Source of the DNA: Dyella sp. SG609
GTDB taxonomy: Bacteria; Pseudomonadota; Gammaproteobacteria; Xanthomonadales; Rhodanobacteraceae
Assembly: GCF_012275375.1 (NCBI RefSeq)
Contig: NZ_JAAZQJ010000002.1
Location: 248,001 to 312,000, forward strand
DNA length: 64,000 nucleotides
Direction of reading: 5' to 3'
Below the pieces are notes generated by a model, which was given only the letters and a program-made list of their open reading frames with translations, was not told the origin of the DNA and did not search any database. The position numbers and the translations under genes are program-made. Numbering within the stretch: position 1 is the first letter of the stretch; every line of letters begins with the position of its first letter. Of this stretch, positions 1 through 8,414 are shown piece by piece.

Positions 1-2646
1 GCGGCCCTGGTCGGCATCCGCGCGCCATTCCGCACCGGCGCTGACGTTGGTGGCGTTCTGCCGGTAGCTGCGGCCGTCCGCGCTGTCGCCCTTCAGGCTG
101 CCGCCGTCCGTATCGGCCCAGAAGGCGGAGCCGGCCGGCGCGTCGTCCAGGCGCGATGCTTCGCTGCGGCGGGAGACGGCGCGCTCGTCCAGTTGCCAGA
201 GATTGGTCAGTGCAAGCGCGGCGTCGGCGGCGACCAGTACGCCGGTGGAGGGCGCGATCGCCACGTTGCCGGCGGCCGGATCGGAAGCGGCCGTGCCGGT
301 GGCGGGTGGCGTGCCGCCGCTTGTAGTGGTGCCGCTGCCGGTGTTGGCATTCCCACCCGTCGTCGTGCCGCTGCCGGCGCCGGTATTCGAACCCGTCGTC
401 GCGCCGCCGCCGCCGCCGGAGCCGGAGCCGGAGCCGGTGCCCGTGGTGCCGCCGCCATTCGGCGGCGCGCTCGATCCATCGCCAGCGATATCGATACCCG
501 CCAGCAGGATCTGCCGATGATCCGCGCTCAGGCTCACCCGCGGCGTATAGCTGAAACGCACCAGCGCGTTCTGATAGGTGCCGCTCCACTGACCCGACAA
601 CCCGGCAGCGGCCAGGAAATTCGCCGTGCCGTTCGCCGCCGTGCTGGCGTCGACGATCACGATCGGACTGGCGGCGAGGATCGACGTGCCGGTGCGCAAG
701 CTGGTGGCATTGATCCAGGACGTATCGTCCAGCGCCGGGTCGTACGCCAGGCGCACGTTCTGCGTGCCTTGCGCGCTGAACGAGCTGACGCCGCTGCCGA
801 ACACCACCTTGTCCGCCGTGCCGTTGCGCACGTCGCTGAGCAAGGTGAACGCAGCGCCGTCGGCAAGACTGACCGCCGCGCCGCTACCCGCACTGCTGCC
901 GATCTGCAGCGTACGCAGGCTGTATGCCGGCACGCTGCCAGGCGCAAAGCTGCCCCAGCTGGCGGCCATGTCGATCGCACTGCCGCTGCCTACGCTGAGG
1001 CTGCCGGCGCCGAAGTCGGTGGCCAGGGCGCCGCTGCCGGCGGCGATCCAGCGCGCGCCGTTGTTCACCACCAGGTTGGCCGCGCCCACGGTGCCGTCCG
1101 TATCGGCCAGCACCAGGCCGTTGAGCCAGGAGCCGGAAGTATCGAGCTTCAGATTCAGCGTGCCGAGGAAGCCGCCGCTGTTCGAAGCGGTGAGCACATC
1201 GCCCTGGATGGCGACGGCATGGCCGCCGCCCTGGTTGATGTTGGTGGTGGCCGACGCCCCGGCCGTGGGCCGCGTGACCACGCCGTAGTGATTGGCCGCC
1301 GTCGAGCCCGCCGCCTTGGCGATGGACAGCGCGCCGTTGAAGTCCGCCGCGCCGTAGTTGGCCACACCATAGGTGGCGCCGGCCTTTTCCGACACCGTGA
1401 TATCGACATCGCTGGCCGCCGTGAACGACATGCCGTTGCGGATGCCGTACGCCGAATGCGTGCCCTGGTTGCCGGTCGGCAGCAGCCGCACCAGCTTGCC
1501 CGCGGTGGCCAGGGTCATGCGGCCGTTGTTGTCGATGCCCAGCACGTCCGAGTCGCCCTCGAAGGTGCCGTTGGTGGCGGTGACGGTCAGGTTGCCGTCG
1601 AAGCGCATGTAGCCGTTGCCGCCATTGCCGCCGAAGTTGTACGCGCCGACGGTGTCGCCGAAGCGGTTGGGGCCGCCCTGCACGGTGATGGTGGCGTCGC
1701 CGAAGAACTCGGTCTTGGACAGGCGGTGGCCGGCATTGACGCCGAAAGCGGTGCGGTTGCCGAACGCCGTGATGGTGGTGGTGCCGACCACGCCGATATA
1801 GCCGTTGTTGCGGATACCCATCACCGTCGAGCCGCGGGCGATGGCGTACAGCTTCAGGTTGCCGCCGATCTCCGTGCGCGTGGATACGCTGGGGTTCCAG
1901 ATGCCGTTGACGTTGTCCGACGGGTAGATGCCGCTGGCGGTGAGGTCGACGTTGCCGCTGATGCGCAGGATGCTGCGCCCGTCGCCCATGATCGCGTAGT
2001 TGGTGTTGTTGCTGTCCGACTCGGCCGTGAGGTTGCCGTTGATGGTGATGCGGCTGCCGTTGCCGGTGAGATAAATGACGCGCCCATAGCCCGGCGTCGA
2101 CGCGTGCAGCGTGGTGTCGCCGTTGATGGTGATGCTGGCGAAATCGTCCGCCCACAGCGCGTAGGCATTGCCGTAGATGCTGCCGTTGCCCTTGGAGTTT
2201 TTGTCGTTGGCGGTGACGCTGATGGGCCCGTTGACGGTCACCGATTTCGGATCGGACTGCGGGCTGGAGGCAAAGATGCCGATGGCGCTGCCGCCGGTGG
2301 TGCCGGTGGCCGGCACGTCGCGCGTGGCGGTGATCGACACGTTGCCCGCGGTGGCGTCGATCACGCTGGACGAGGAAGACGAGGTGATGCCCACGCCCAC
2401 CACTTGCGTGTTGGCCGATTCCACGTTGATGGCATCGCCCTGGGCCAGGGTGTAGGTAGGCGTGCCGTTGTTGCTGGTGATGATGTAGCCGGGGTTGTAG
2501 CCGCCGCTGCCGCCGGGCGCATCGTTGCCGGCCACGCCGGTGACCGGTTGCGTATAGACCGTGGCGGCCGCTTCGGCCGGCACCGCCACGCAGGTCAATG
2601 CCACCGCGATCGACAGCGCCAGCTCTTGCCTTCTTGCCTGGAGCAT
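1..2646 (-). CDS. Autotransporter adhesin, pertactin-like passenger (5' part; gene continues off left edge)
   Basis: Open frame of 882 codons running off the left edge without a stop. The first residues form a Sec signal peptide (MLQARRQELALSIAVALTCV, then ...PAEA before AATVYTQP). Next come about 700 residues of Gly/Asn/Thr/Ser-rich sequence with regular short strand repeats (VNGPISVTAN, ITINGNLTAES, MTLATAGKL), typical of a right-handed beta-helix passenger. A Gly/Ser/Thr linker follows near residues 735-790, then ALTNLWQLDERAVSRRSE...AFWADTDGG...SYRQNATNVSAG, which matches the junction and first strands of an autotransporter beta-barrel. The barrel itself lies outside the window. ATG 2646 is preferred because AAGGGGAG lies about 10 nt upstream; an in-frame ATG at 2685 would add 13 residues but lacks a Shine-Dalgarno. 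Expected role: self-translocating surface adhesin (type Va secretion). Family call is firm; ligand unknown. Confidence 0.85.
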   Translation of the reverse strand, partial: MLQARRQELALSIAVALTCVAVPAEAAATVYTQPVTGVAGNDAPGGSGGYNPGYIITSNNGTPTYTLAQGDAINVESANTQVVGVGITSSSSSSVIDATAGNVSITATRDVPATGTTGGSAIGIFASSPQSDPKSVTVNGPISVTANDKNSKGNGSIYGNAYALWADDFASITINGDTTLHASTPGYGRVIYLTGNGSRITINGNLTAESDSNNTNYAIMGDGRSILRISGNVDLTASGIYPSDNVNGIWNPSVSTRTEIGGNLKLYAIARGSTVMGIRNNGYIGVVGTTTITAFGNRTAFGVNAGHRLSKTEFFGDATITVQGGPNRFGDTVGAYNFGGNGGNGYMRFDGNLTVTATNGTFEGDSDVLGIDNNGRMTLATAGKLVRLLPTGNQGTHSAYGIRNGMSFTAASDVDITVSEKAGATYGVANYGAADFNGALSIAKAAGSTAANHYGVVTRPTAGASATTNINQGGGHAVAIQGDVLTASNSGGFLGTLNLKLDTSGSWLNGLVLADTDGTVGAANLVVNNGARWIAAGSGALATDFGAGSLSVGSGSAIDMAASWGSFAPGSVPAYSLRTLQIGSSAGSGAAVSLADGAAFTLLSDVRNGTADKVVFGSGVSSFSAQGTQNVRLAYDPALDDTSWINATSLRTGTSILAASPIVIVDASTAANGTANFLAAAGLSGQWSGTYQNALVRFSYTPRVSLSADHRQILLAGIDIAGDGSSAPPNGGGTTGTGSGSGSGGGGGATTGSNTGAGSGTTTGGNANTGSGTTTSGGTPPATGTAASDPAAGNVAIAPSTGVLVAADAALALTNLWQLDERAVSRRSEASRLDDAPAGSAFWADTDGGSLKGDSADGRSYRQNATNVSAGAEWRADADQGR

Positions 2647-2921
2647 GGCCCCGGCACTCCCCTTCGTATGCTGCGTCTTGCCCATGGTCTGGTTTCGGCC
2701 GCCGATAAAACGTTGGACAAAGCACGCCACGGCTGGTCATTTCGGGCCAACCCGCGGGAGCTTCATCATGGACGGCGCCACCTTCGGGACACCGCGTTGT
2801 CGCGCTGCCGACGCATGCCCTTGCGGGCAAACGGCACGTCCCCTGTAGAACGCGGTCGACTTGCTTGGCGGTGGCTTTAGTAACACACGGGCCGCGCCAG
2901 GTGCCGGCGGTGTTGGCGCGG

Positions 2922-2948
2922 GCGTGACTGCAATCACGCGGGGTTTTT
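2922..2948. other. Hairpin with T-tract in autotransporter upstream region
   Basis: Inverted repeat GCGTGA-CTGCAA-TCACGC followed by GGGGTTTTT. It sits in the 421-nt gap 2647-3067 between the autotransporter (-) and the GNAT gene (+). Read on + it looks like a weak intrinsic terminator, but no + gene precedes it; read on - it could be an operator for the autotransporter. I see no RNA gene and no other convincing ORF in this gap. Confidence 0.3.
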
Positions 2949-3067
2949 CAGTGCGGTGAGCGGGCGCACATACCGCGAAAAAACATAAAGCAGGTGGTGG
3001 ATATCGAAAAACATCCACCATTCGCACCAGGCGCGGTCCAGGCACGCCACGCGCTAGGCTGTGCGGC

Positions 3068-3514
3068 ATGACCATCGCTATCCGCCTCGCCACCGACGAC
3101 GACCGCCCCGCTCTGCGCGAACTGTTCCTGCAGGCGCGCCGGGCCACCTTCACCTGGGCCGCCACCGACAGCTTCCGGCTGGAGGACTACGACGGCCAGA
3201 CGCGCGGCGAGCGCGTGCTGGTGGCGCTGGACGGCGACGGCAGCCTCGCCGGCTTCGTCGCGCTGTGGGAGTCGGACCGCTTCGTGCATCACCTGTATCT
3301 CGCCGCCGGACAGCAGCGGCGCGGCATCGGCCGCGCGCTGCTGCAGGCGCTGGGCTGGCCGGAGCAGCCGCTGCAGATGAAATGCCTGCGCCGCAACGAG
3401 GCGGCGCTGGCGTTCTACGAGAAGCTGGGCTTCGCGGGGATCGGCCAGGGCCAGGGCGCCGACGGCGAATACGTGCTGCTCGCCTCGCACCGGGCGCGGG
3501 CCGTTTCAGGCTGA
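3068..3514 (+). CDS. GNAT family N-acetyltransferase
   Basis: 148 residues, one GNAT domain over the whole length. The acetyl-CoA loop is HHLYLAAGQQRRGIGRALLQ (the Q/R-x-x-G-x-G/A motif), and the C-terminal strand has the usual N-x-x-A-x-x-FYEKLGF signature (RRNEAALAFYEKLGFAG). This predicts transfer of an acetyl group from acetyl-CoA to an amine; small single-domain members act on antibiotics, polyamines or protein N-termini, and nothing here picks the substrate. The 3' end overlaps the convergent NmrA-like gene by 9 nt. No signal peptide, so cytoplasmic. Family certain, substrate unknown. Confidence 0.9.
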   Translation: MTIAIRLATDDDRPALRELFLQARRATFTWAATDSFRLEDYDGQTRGERVLVALDGDGSLAGFVALWESDRFVHHLYLAAGQQRRGIGRALLQALGWPEQPLQMKCLRRNEAALAFYEKLGFAGIGQGQGADGEYVLLASHRARAVSG

Positions 3515-4360
3515 GCGCTGCACGATCCGGCGCAGCGCCGTTTCCAGCGAGGTGGCCGCCTTGCGCGGCGCGCCTTCGAAATCGATCCAGCCCTGATTGA
3601 AACCGTCGAGCATGCGCATGCGCGGCTGCGGGTGCTGCGCGCCTTGCTGGCGAAACAGCGCTTCCCATTGTTCGCGCGGCACCGCCTGCGCACCTACCGG
3701 CTGGCCGAGCACGGCGGCATAGGCGCGGGCGATGTCCTCGGCGCCGTAGCGCGCCGGACCTTCCAGCTCCTGCACCAGGCGGCCGTTCCAGCCGCGCAGC
3801 AGCAGCTCCGCCGCCACCGCGCCGATGTCCTCGGTGGACACCATCGGGATACGGTGATCCAGCGGCTGCAGGAAGCTGTGGATCGTGCCCTCGCGCGCGC
3901 CGGGCAGGTCCCACGCCGCGTTCTCCATGAACCAGGCCGGGCGCAGGAAGGCCACCGGTATCGATACGCCGCCGAGCGCGCGCTCCATCAGCCCCGCATT
4001 GTTCAGCAGGTTCGGTTCGGCGACGTGCGCGCCGACGGTGGAGAGAAACAGCGCGCGTCCCGGCTGCGCCTGTTCGAGCGCCTGCCTGAAGCGTTCCGCC
4101 AGCGCATGGATCTGCGGGAAGCCCGGCGCCGGATCGTAGTCCGGCGGCATCATCAGGAATACGCCGTCGACGCCTTCGAAGGCGCGCGCCAGCGCGTCGC
4201 CGTCGTCGTAACCGGCCAGCGCCACCTCGCAGCCGCGCGCCCGCCAGGGCTCCCCTTTGGCCGCATCGCGCACGACGGCGCGTACCGCCGCACCGTGTGC
4301 CAGCAGCGCGCGCGCCACCGCGCCGCCAACCTGCCCCGTGATACCCGTGATCGCATACAT
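3506..4360 (-). CDS. NmrA-like NAD(P)-binding oxidoreductase / sugar-epimerase-like protein
   Basis: 284 residues of an atypical short-chain dehydrogenase (NmrA/QOR2-like). The Rossmann glycine motif GITGQVGG is at residues 6-13, followed by a basic stretch (RAVVRDAAKGEP) suited to NADP. The middle has FLSTVGAHV and LRPAWFMENAAW, usual landmarks of this family in place of a full YxxxK site. Likely a soluble redox sensor or NAD(P)H-dependent quinone-type reductase. It is divergent from a LysR gene, the normal arrangement for a regulator and its target; a second, similar pair lies at 47.4-49.2 kb. Its 3' end overlaps the GNAT gene. Confidence 0.82.
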   Translation of the reverse strand: MYAITGITGQVGGAVARALLAHGAAVRAVVRDAAKGEPWRARGCEVALAGYDDGDALARAFEGVDGVFLMMPPDYDPAPGFPQIHALAERFRQALEQAQPGRALFLSTVGAHVAEPNLLNNAGLMERALGGVSIPVAFLRPAWFMENAAWDLPGAREGTIHSFLQPLDHRIPMVSTEDIGAVAAELLLRGWNGRLVQELEGPARYGAEDIARAYAAVLGQPVGAQAVPREQWEALFRQQGAQHPQPRMRMLDGFNQGWIDFEGAPRKAATSLETALRRIVQRSA

Positions 4361-4400
4361 GTCGAAGTTCTCCTCAAGCCAGGCGGCGTACGGCCGCGTC

Positions 4401-4427
4401 GGCGGGCATTGTTCGACTTCGCCCGCC
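4401..4427. promoter_or_regulatory. Inverted repeat in divergent NmrA/LysR promoter
   Basis: GGCGGGC and GCCCGCC separated by 13 nt, in the 111-nt gap between the divergent oxidoreductase (-) and LysR (+) starts. The position suits a LysR operator, but the high GC makes chance palindromes common and the T-N11-A core is not clear. Confidence 0.3.
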
Positions 4428-4471
4428 CTGCGGCGATAACATCAATGGCATTTCATCCATGACTGGCGCGC

Positions 4472-5389
4472 ATGAGCGGATTCGACGAACGCACCCTGGC
4501 CGGCCTGCGCGTGTTCTTCGCCGTGGTCGATGCCGGCAGCTTTGCCGGCGCGGGCGAGATCCTGGACATGTCGCAGCCGGGCGTCAGCCGCGCCATCGCG
4601 CGGCTGGAACAGCGCCTGGGGCTGCGCCTGTTCGACCGCACCACGCGCGCGGTCGCGCTGACCGAGGAAGGCCGCCGCTTCCACCGGCAGGTGACGCCGG
4701 TGCTGGCGGAGCTGGAGGAAGTGGTCGACGAGGCCGCGGGCAGCGCGGGCGCGGTGCGCGGCAAGCTGCGCGTGGGGCTGCTCGATCCGCTGTTCGCGCA
4801 GCTGCTGCTGGCGCCGCGCATCGAGGCCTTTCTCGCCCGCCATCCGCAACTGCAGCTGGAACTGCTGGTGCGCGACCAGCCCGGCGACCTGGTCAGCGAA
4901 GGCATCGACCTGGCCATCCGCTTCGGCGAACCGCGCGCTTCTGCCCTGGTGGCGCGCAAGCTGCTGGAAACGCGCGTGGTCACCGTGGCCGCTCCTGCCT
5001 ATCTGCGCCGCCATGGCCGGCCCGCCACGCCGCAGGCCTTGAGCGCGGACGGCCATACCTGCATCGACTTCCGCGATCCGGCCAGCGGCCAGCCCTATGC
5101 CTGGGAATTCCACCGCGGACGCAAGCGGCTGAGCGTGCCCACCGGCGGGCGCCTGATCGTCAACGACGTCGGCACCATGCTGCACGCCTGTCTCGCCGGT
5201 TATGGCATCGCGCAGATGATGTCGCTGGGCATCGGCGAGTTCCTGGCCAAGGGCAAGCTGGTGGAATTGTTTCCCGACTGGCCGGACGAGCGCTTTCCGC
5301 TGTACGTGCTGTATCCGTCGCGCAAGCATCTGCCCGCGAAGACGCGGGCGTTCGTGGATTTCCTGGTGGAGATGTGCGGCGCAGGCTGA
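4472..5389 (+). CDS. LysR-family transcriptional regulator
   Basis: 305 residues, normal for the family. The N-terminal winged helix-turn-helix spans about residues 5-65 (SFAGAGEILDMSQPGVSRAI followed by LEQRLGLRLFDRTTRAVALT). The rest is a periplasmic-binding-protein-like effector domain of the D-[TS]D/AaeR-like kind (GKLRVGLLDPLFAQLLL, LAGYGIAQM, ending LPAKTRAFVDFLVE). The translation start has no strong Shine-Dalgarno but gives the standard N-terminus. It is transcribed divergently from the NmrA-like gene, its probable target, and is convergent with the serine hydrolase gene downstream. Inducer unknown. Confidence 0.93.
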   Translation: MSGFDERTLAGLRVFFAVVDAGSFAGAGEILDMSQPGVSRAIARLEQRLGLRLFDRTTRAVALTEEGRRFHRQVTPVLAELEEVVDEAAGSAGAVRGKLRVGLLDPLFAQLLLAPRIEAFLARHPQLQLELLVRDQPGDLVSEGIDLAIRFGEPRASALVARKLLETRVVTVAAPAYLRRHGRPATPQALSADGHTCIDFRDPASGQPYAWEFHRGRKRLSVPTGGRLIVNDVGTMLHACLAGYGIAQMMSLGIGEFLAKGKLVELFPDWPDERFPLYVLYPSRKHLPAKTRAFVDFLVEMCGAG

Positions 5390-5400
5390 GCGCTGCGCCG
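5377..5400. terminator. Candidate bidirectional hairpin terminator between convergent genes
   Basis: CGGCGCAG and CTGCGCCG arms (8 bp, perfect) with an 8-nt loop, overlapping the LysR stop codon and lying just before the end of the convergent hydrolase gene. There is no U-tract, so this is a modest candidate. Confidence 0.35.
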
Positions 5401-5413
5401 CGGCCGGAACCCT

Positions 5414-6793
5414 TCAGCGATATGCCTCGATCGCCGCCTTGATCAGCGCCAGATCGTCGCGCATGCCGTAGTACGGCGGTGCGGAATAGCCGAAGCGCGT
5501 GATCACCAGGTGCGCCGAGGGAATCACGTAGATGCGCTGGCCCATGGTGCCGCTGGCGTAGAAGCCTTCCTTCGGATAGCCGGAATCGATCCGCCACTTC
5601 GCCTCTTCGCTGCGTCCGTCGTTGGTCCAGAAGCCCGCGCCATACGGGGAATTCAAGGTCGAGCGGCGCGACCAGTCCATCCAGCCTTCCGGCAGCACGC
5701 GCTTGCCGTCCGGCGCGATGCCGTCGCGCAGGTACAGCCAGCCCAGGCGTGCGTAGTCGCGGGCGCTCGCATACACGTAGGTGGAGCCGATAAAGGTGCC
5801 CGCGCCGTCGAATTCCATCGTCACGTCGCCCATGCCCAGCGGCGCGAACAGCTCGCGGCGCGCGAACTCACGCATGCCCGGCGCACCGCCGCCGACCACG
5901 CTGCCAAGCTTGCGCGCGAGCAGCACGGTGTCGGCCGAGGTGTATTCGAACGTACGGCCCGGCGGCTCCTTCGCCGGCTGCGCGGCTGCGAAGGCAGCCA
6001 TGTCGCCGTGCAGGAATTCCATCTTCGCCACGGGGCTTTCGGCGGACTCCGCTTCCTCCACCGCCAGGCCGCTGCGCATGCGCATCAGATCTTCCAGCGT
6101 GATGACGCGGCGCGGATCGTTCTTGTCCTTCCATTCCGGCGGGTTCAGGGGTTCGTCCACGCGCAGCTTGCTCTCGCGCACCAGGATGCCGAACAGCGCG
6201 TTGGTGAACGACTTGGCTACCGAGAAGCTGAGCAGCGGCGAGTGCTCGTCGATGCCGTCGGCGTAGCGCTCGGCGACGACCTGGCCGTCCTTCACGATCA
6301 CCACCGCCTTGACGCGCTTGACCGGCTGGCCCGCATGTTCGGCGAACACGTTGTCGATCGCGGCCGTGACGGCCGGCTTGCTGGAAGCGACGCGCCCCTT
6401 CGGCGCGAAGCCATCGGCCCTGGGTGCGATGGGTGCGTCGGCGACCGTCGGCAGCGGCTGGTCGCCCGGCAGCACCAGGCGGCAGCCGTAGCCGGGCGTG
6501 AAGCGGGCGCGCGCCAGCTCGCTCAGCGGACCGGACACTTCGACCGTGCGGGTGTCACGCGATACGTGCACTTTCAGCATGCGGCCGAAATCGCCGAGCA
6601 CCGGCATGACGAGTTGGTCGAAGGTCTGGTCCGGATCCTGCCCGCCGACGAAGGTCATCGAGCAGACGTGGTGGGCGGCGACGCCGGCGGCCACCGGCAG
6701 GATCTGGCTGAGCTGCGTAGTGCCGTAGGCGCCGGCCGCGGCGGCGAAAGCCGTGGTGGCGAGGCTGGCGAGCACGATGGATGTCTTGCGCAT
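5414..6793 (-). CDS. Exported serine hydrolase of the beta-lactamase (class C / PBP-like) family
   Basis: 459 residues with an N-terminal signal peptide (MRKTSIVLASLATTAFAAAA). Residues 1-130 are a variable region containing two cysteine-flanked strands; the catalytic domain begins near 145. The active-site SxxK is SVAK at 191-194, the Tyr motif is EYTSAD near 283-288 (Y284, S286), and the third motif is probably the SGTMGQ stretch near the C-terminus. Family members hydrolyse esters, amides or D-amino-acid peptides; substrate cannot be read here. The product should act in the periplasm. The gene is divergent from a small exported-protein gene at 7030 across a 236-nt gap. Confidence 0.88.
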   Translation of the reverse strand: MRKTSIVLASLATTAFAAAAGAYGTTQLSQILPVAAGVAAHHVCSMTFVGGQDPDQTFDQLVMPVLGDFGRMLKVHVSRDTRTVEVSGPLSELARARFTPGYGCRLVLPGDQPLPTVADAPIAPRADGFAPKGRVASSKPAVTAAIDNVFAEHAGQPVKRVKAVVIVKDGQVVAERYADGIDEHSPLLSFSVAKSFTNALFGILVRESKLRVDEPLNPPEWKDKNDPRRVITLEDLMRMRSGLAVEEAESAESPVAKMEFLHGDMAAFAAAQPAKEPPGRTFEYTSADTVLLARKLGSVVGGGAPGMREFARRELFAPLGMGDVTMEFDGAGTFIGSTYVYASARDYARLGWLYLRDGIAPDGKRVLPEGWMDWSRRSTLNSPYGAGFWTNDGRSEEAKWRIDSGYPKEGFYASGTMGQRIYVIPSAHLVITRFGYSAPPYYGMRDDLALIKAAIEAYR

Positions 6794-7029
6794 GGCGGTC
6801 GGTCTCCGTGGGTGTGGCCAGAGTCTGCGGAGACCGGCGGGACGGAGGGGGACGGGCTGGGACGAAGGCCCCGGGGGCGGGGACGAAACCCGGATGGGCT
6901 GGCAGAGAGGCCGGAAAACGGTGCCCGTTTGCCGCGGACTTCCAGGCGGGCCATGCCATCGGCGGCCGCCCCGGTGTCATAGGCGGCTATGGCTCAGCCC
7001 CTCCCTCCCATCTGAAAACAGGTGCCCGC

Positions 7030-7476
7030 ATGATCGAAACCACGCATCGCACGAAAACGATGTTGCTTATCTCACTGTTCGCCTGGATGGCTTCGCCCGG
7101 GGCGCCGGCGCAGAGCGCGCCGCCCCCGGACGCTCCGGCCAGCCTAAATCTGCAGCTTCCGCCCCAGCCCGCGGGCGAAAACCACGAGGCAAAAGAGCGT
7201 AGCGACTTGAACGGCAAGGCTCAGGCCGAACTGCGGCAGGAAATGCGTCGGGGCGTTCCGCGAATGCGCTTTACTGATCCGGAAGAACAGCGCCCCTCTT
7301 CCATCACTACGGCCGAACGGCAGTTCGAAGCCCACCGGAACATGTTCGACCGTCTGCCCGCGTGTCCCACACCGTTCGGACCGCCGCAGGCGCCGACGAC
7401 GATGTCACCGGAACGACAGCAGCCTCGATGCCGCACTTGGCGAAAATCCAGGAATGGCTGGCAAGACAGCCCATAA
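7030..7476 (+). CDS. Small exported protein of unknown function
   Basis: 148 residues from ATG 7030 (138 from ATG 7060). The N-terminus has a signal peptide (MLLISLFAWMASPGAPAQSA) with likely cleavage after the Ala-rich stretch. The mature part is Pro/Gln/Arg-rich and polar with no recognised domain (LPPQPAGENHEAKERSD, PTTMSPERQQPRC). The gene has only a weak Shine-Dalgarno (AGG 7 nt before 7030). It is followed directly by palindromic repeats. I do not recognise the family; coding is supported by the signal peptide and the absence of a better ORF. Confidence 0.5.
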   Translation: MIETTHRTKTMLLISLFAWMASPGAPAQSAPPPDAPASLNLQLPPQPAGENHEAKERSDLNGKAQAELRQEMRRGVPRMRFTDPEEQRPSSITTAERQFEAHRNMFDRLPACPTPFGPPQAPTTMSPERQQPRCRTWRKSRNGWQDSP

Positions 7477-7495
7477 AACAACGCGATGCCCAGCC

Positions 7496-7644
7496 CCCTC
7501 TCCCCTCCGGGGAGAGGGTTGGGGTGAGGGGCCGGGCGGAGCGGAGAAGCAGGAGCGGAAAGCATGCGCTGCGCTGTCGATCTTCTTCCGCGAGCACCCG
7601 CCCCTCATCCGCCTGCCGGCACCTTCTCCCCGGCGGAGAGAAGG
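7496..7644. repeat. REP-type palindromic repeats between convergent genes
   Basis: Two units. The first is a 23-bp palindromic hairpin at 7496-7518 (CCCTCTCCCC...GGGGAGAGGG) followed by TTGGGGTGAGGGG; the identical 23 bp occurs in opposite orientation at 44451-44473. The second, 7589-7644, begins with CGCGAGCACCCGCCCCTCA, a 19-mer also found at 44427-44445, and ends in a CCTTCTCCCC/GGCGGAGAGAAGG hairpin. They fill the gap between the small exported protein and the response regulator and may act as bidirectional terminators. Confidence 0.8.
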
Positions 7645-7652
7645 ATTCTTCG

Positions 7653-8414
7653 TCAGATGGATATCGACAACCCCGGCGGCAGGTTCTCCAGATACCGCTT
7701 CGTCCACGTCACCCGCGCCCCATCCCGCAACAGTAGCCGCTTCTCCCCTTCCGGCCACGGCTGCACTTCGCGGATGGCATCGATCTGCACCACGGTGGAA
7801 CGATTCACCCGCACGAACCGCGACGGATGCAGCCGCGCCTGCATCGCATCCAGCGTGCCGCGTAAACGGCGCGGTTCGCCATCGACGAAGACCTGCAGAT
7901 AATTGCGGTCCGATTCGATGCGGTCGATGCGCTCCACCGGCACCAGCTCCGCCGCATCGCCCACCGGCAGCAGCAGGCGTTCGAGATAGCGTGCCGGCGG
8001 CGGCGCGTTTTCCAGCAGGCCGTCGACGCGGGTGCTCACGCTCAGCGATGGCGCAACCTTCTCGCATAAACGGCGGATTGCAGCCTGAAAACGCTCAGGG
8101 CCAACGGGCTTGAGCAGATAGTCGAACGCATGCACTTCGAACGCGCGCACGGCCTGGTCGTCATGCGCCGTGACAAAGACGATCTCCGCCGGCAGCGGTT
8201 CGCCCAGCGCCTGCAATACGGCAAAACCGTCCATGCCCGGCATGCTGATATCGAGAAAGACCACGTCGGGATGCTCGCGCTGGATCAGCCGCACCGCTTC
8301 GCGCCCGTCGCCGGCTTCGCCCACCCACACGACACCTTCGGCCTCGGCGAGATAGCGCCGCAGCTTGGCGCGCGCCGGCGCCTCGTCGTCCACCACCACC
8401 GCGCGCAGCGTCAT
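7653..8414 (-). CDS. LytTR-family response regulator
   Basis: 253 residues. The receiver domain (about 1-120) has acidic pocket DDE near residues 9-11, the phospho-acceptor D55 in VVFLDISMPGMDG, and the conserved Lys in YLLKPVG. The C-terminal half (about 150-253) is a LytTR DNA-binding domain (VERIDRIESDRNYLQVF, RFVRVNRSTVVQID). It is encoded with a 4-nt ATGA overlap behind its sensor kinase, so the two form a LytS/LytR- or AlgZ/AlgR-type two-component system. The frame was chosen from conserved motifs, with ATG at 8414. LytTR regulators commonly control exopolysaccharide, toxin or competence genes; the target is unknown. Confidence 0.93.
   Translation of the reverse strand: MTLRAVVVDDEAPARAKLRRYLAEAEGVVWVGEAGDGREAVRLIQREHPDVVFLDISMPGMDGFAVLQALGEPLPAEIVFVTAHDDQAVRAFEVHAFDYLLKPVGPERFQAAIRRLCEKVAPSLSVSTRVDGLLENAPPPARYLERLLLPVGDAAELVPVERIDRIESDRNYLQVFVDGEPRRLRGTLDAMQARLHPSRFVRVNRSTVVQIDAIREVQPWPEGEKRLLLRDGARVTWTKRYLENLPPGLSISI

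Noticed and set aside
84-91. GAFTDA in the sigma-54 activator (residues 84-89) as proof of a non-functional protein
   Set aside because: The GAFTDA variant appears in many predicted activators (from memory), so the change alone is not evidence of inactivity. Coordinates given are residue numbers of the protein encoded at 45126-46118.
193-2880. 895-codon + strand frame and 648-codon minus frame over the autotransporter
   Set aside because: Arg/His/Gln/Gly-rich shadow translations; the true frame is the edge-open minus frame with signal peptide, beta-helix and barrel junction.
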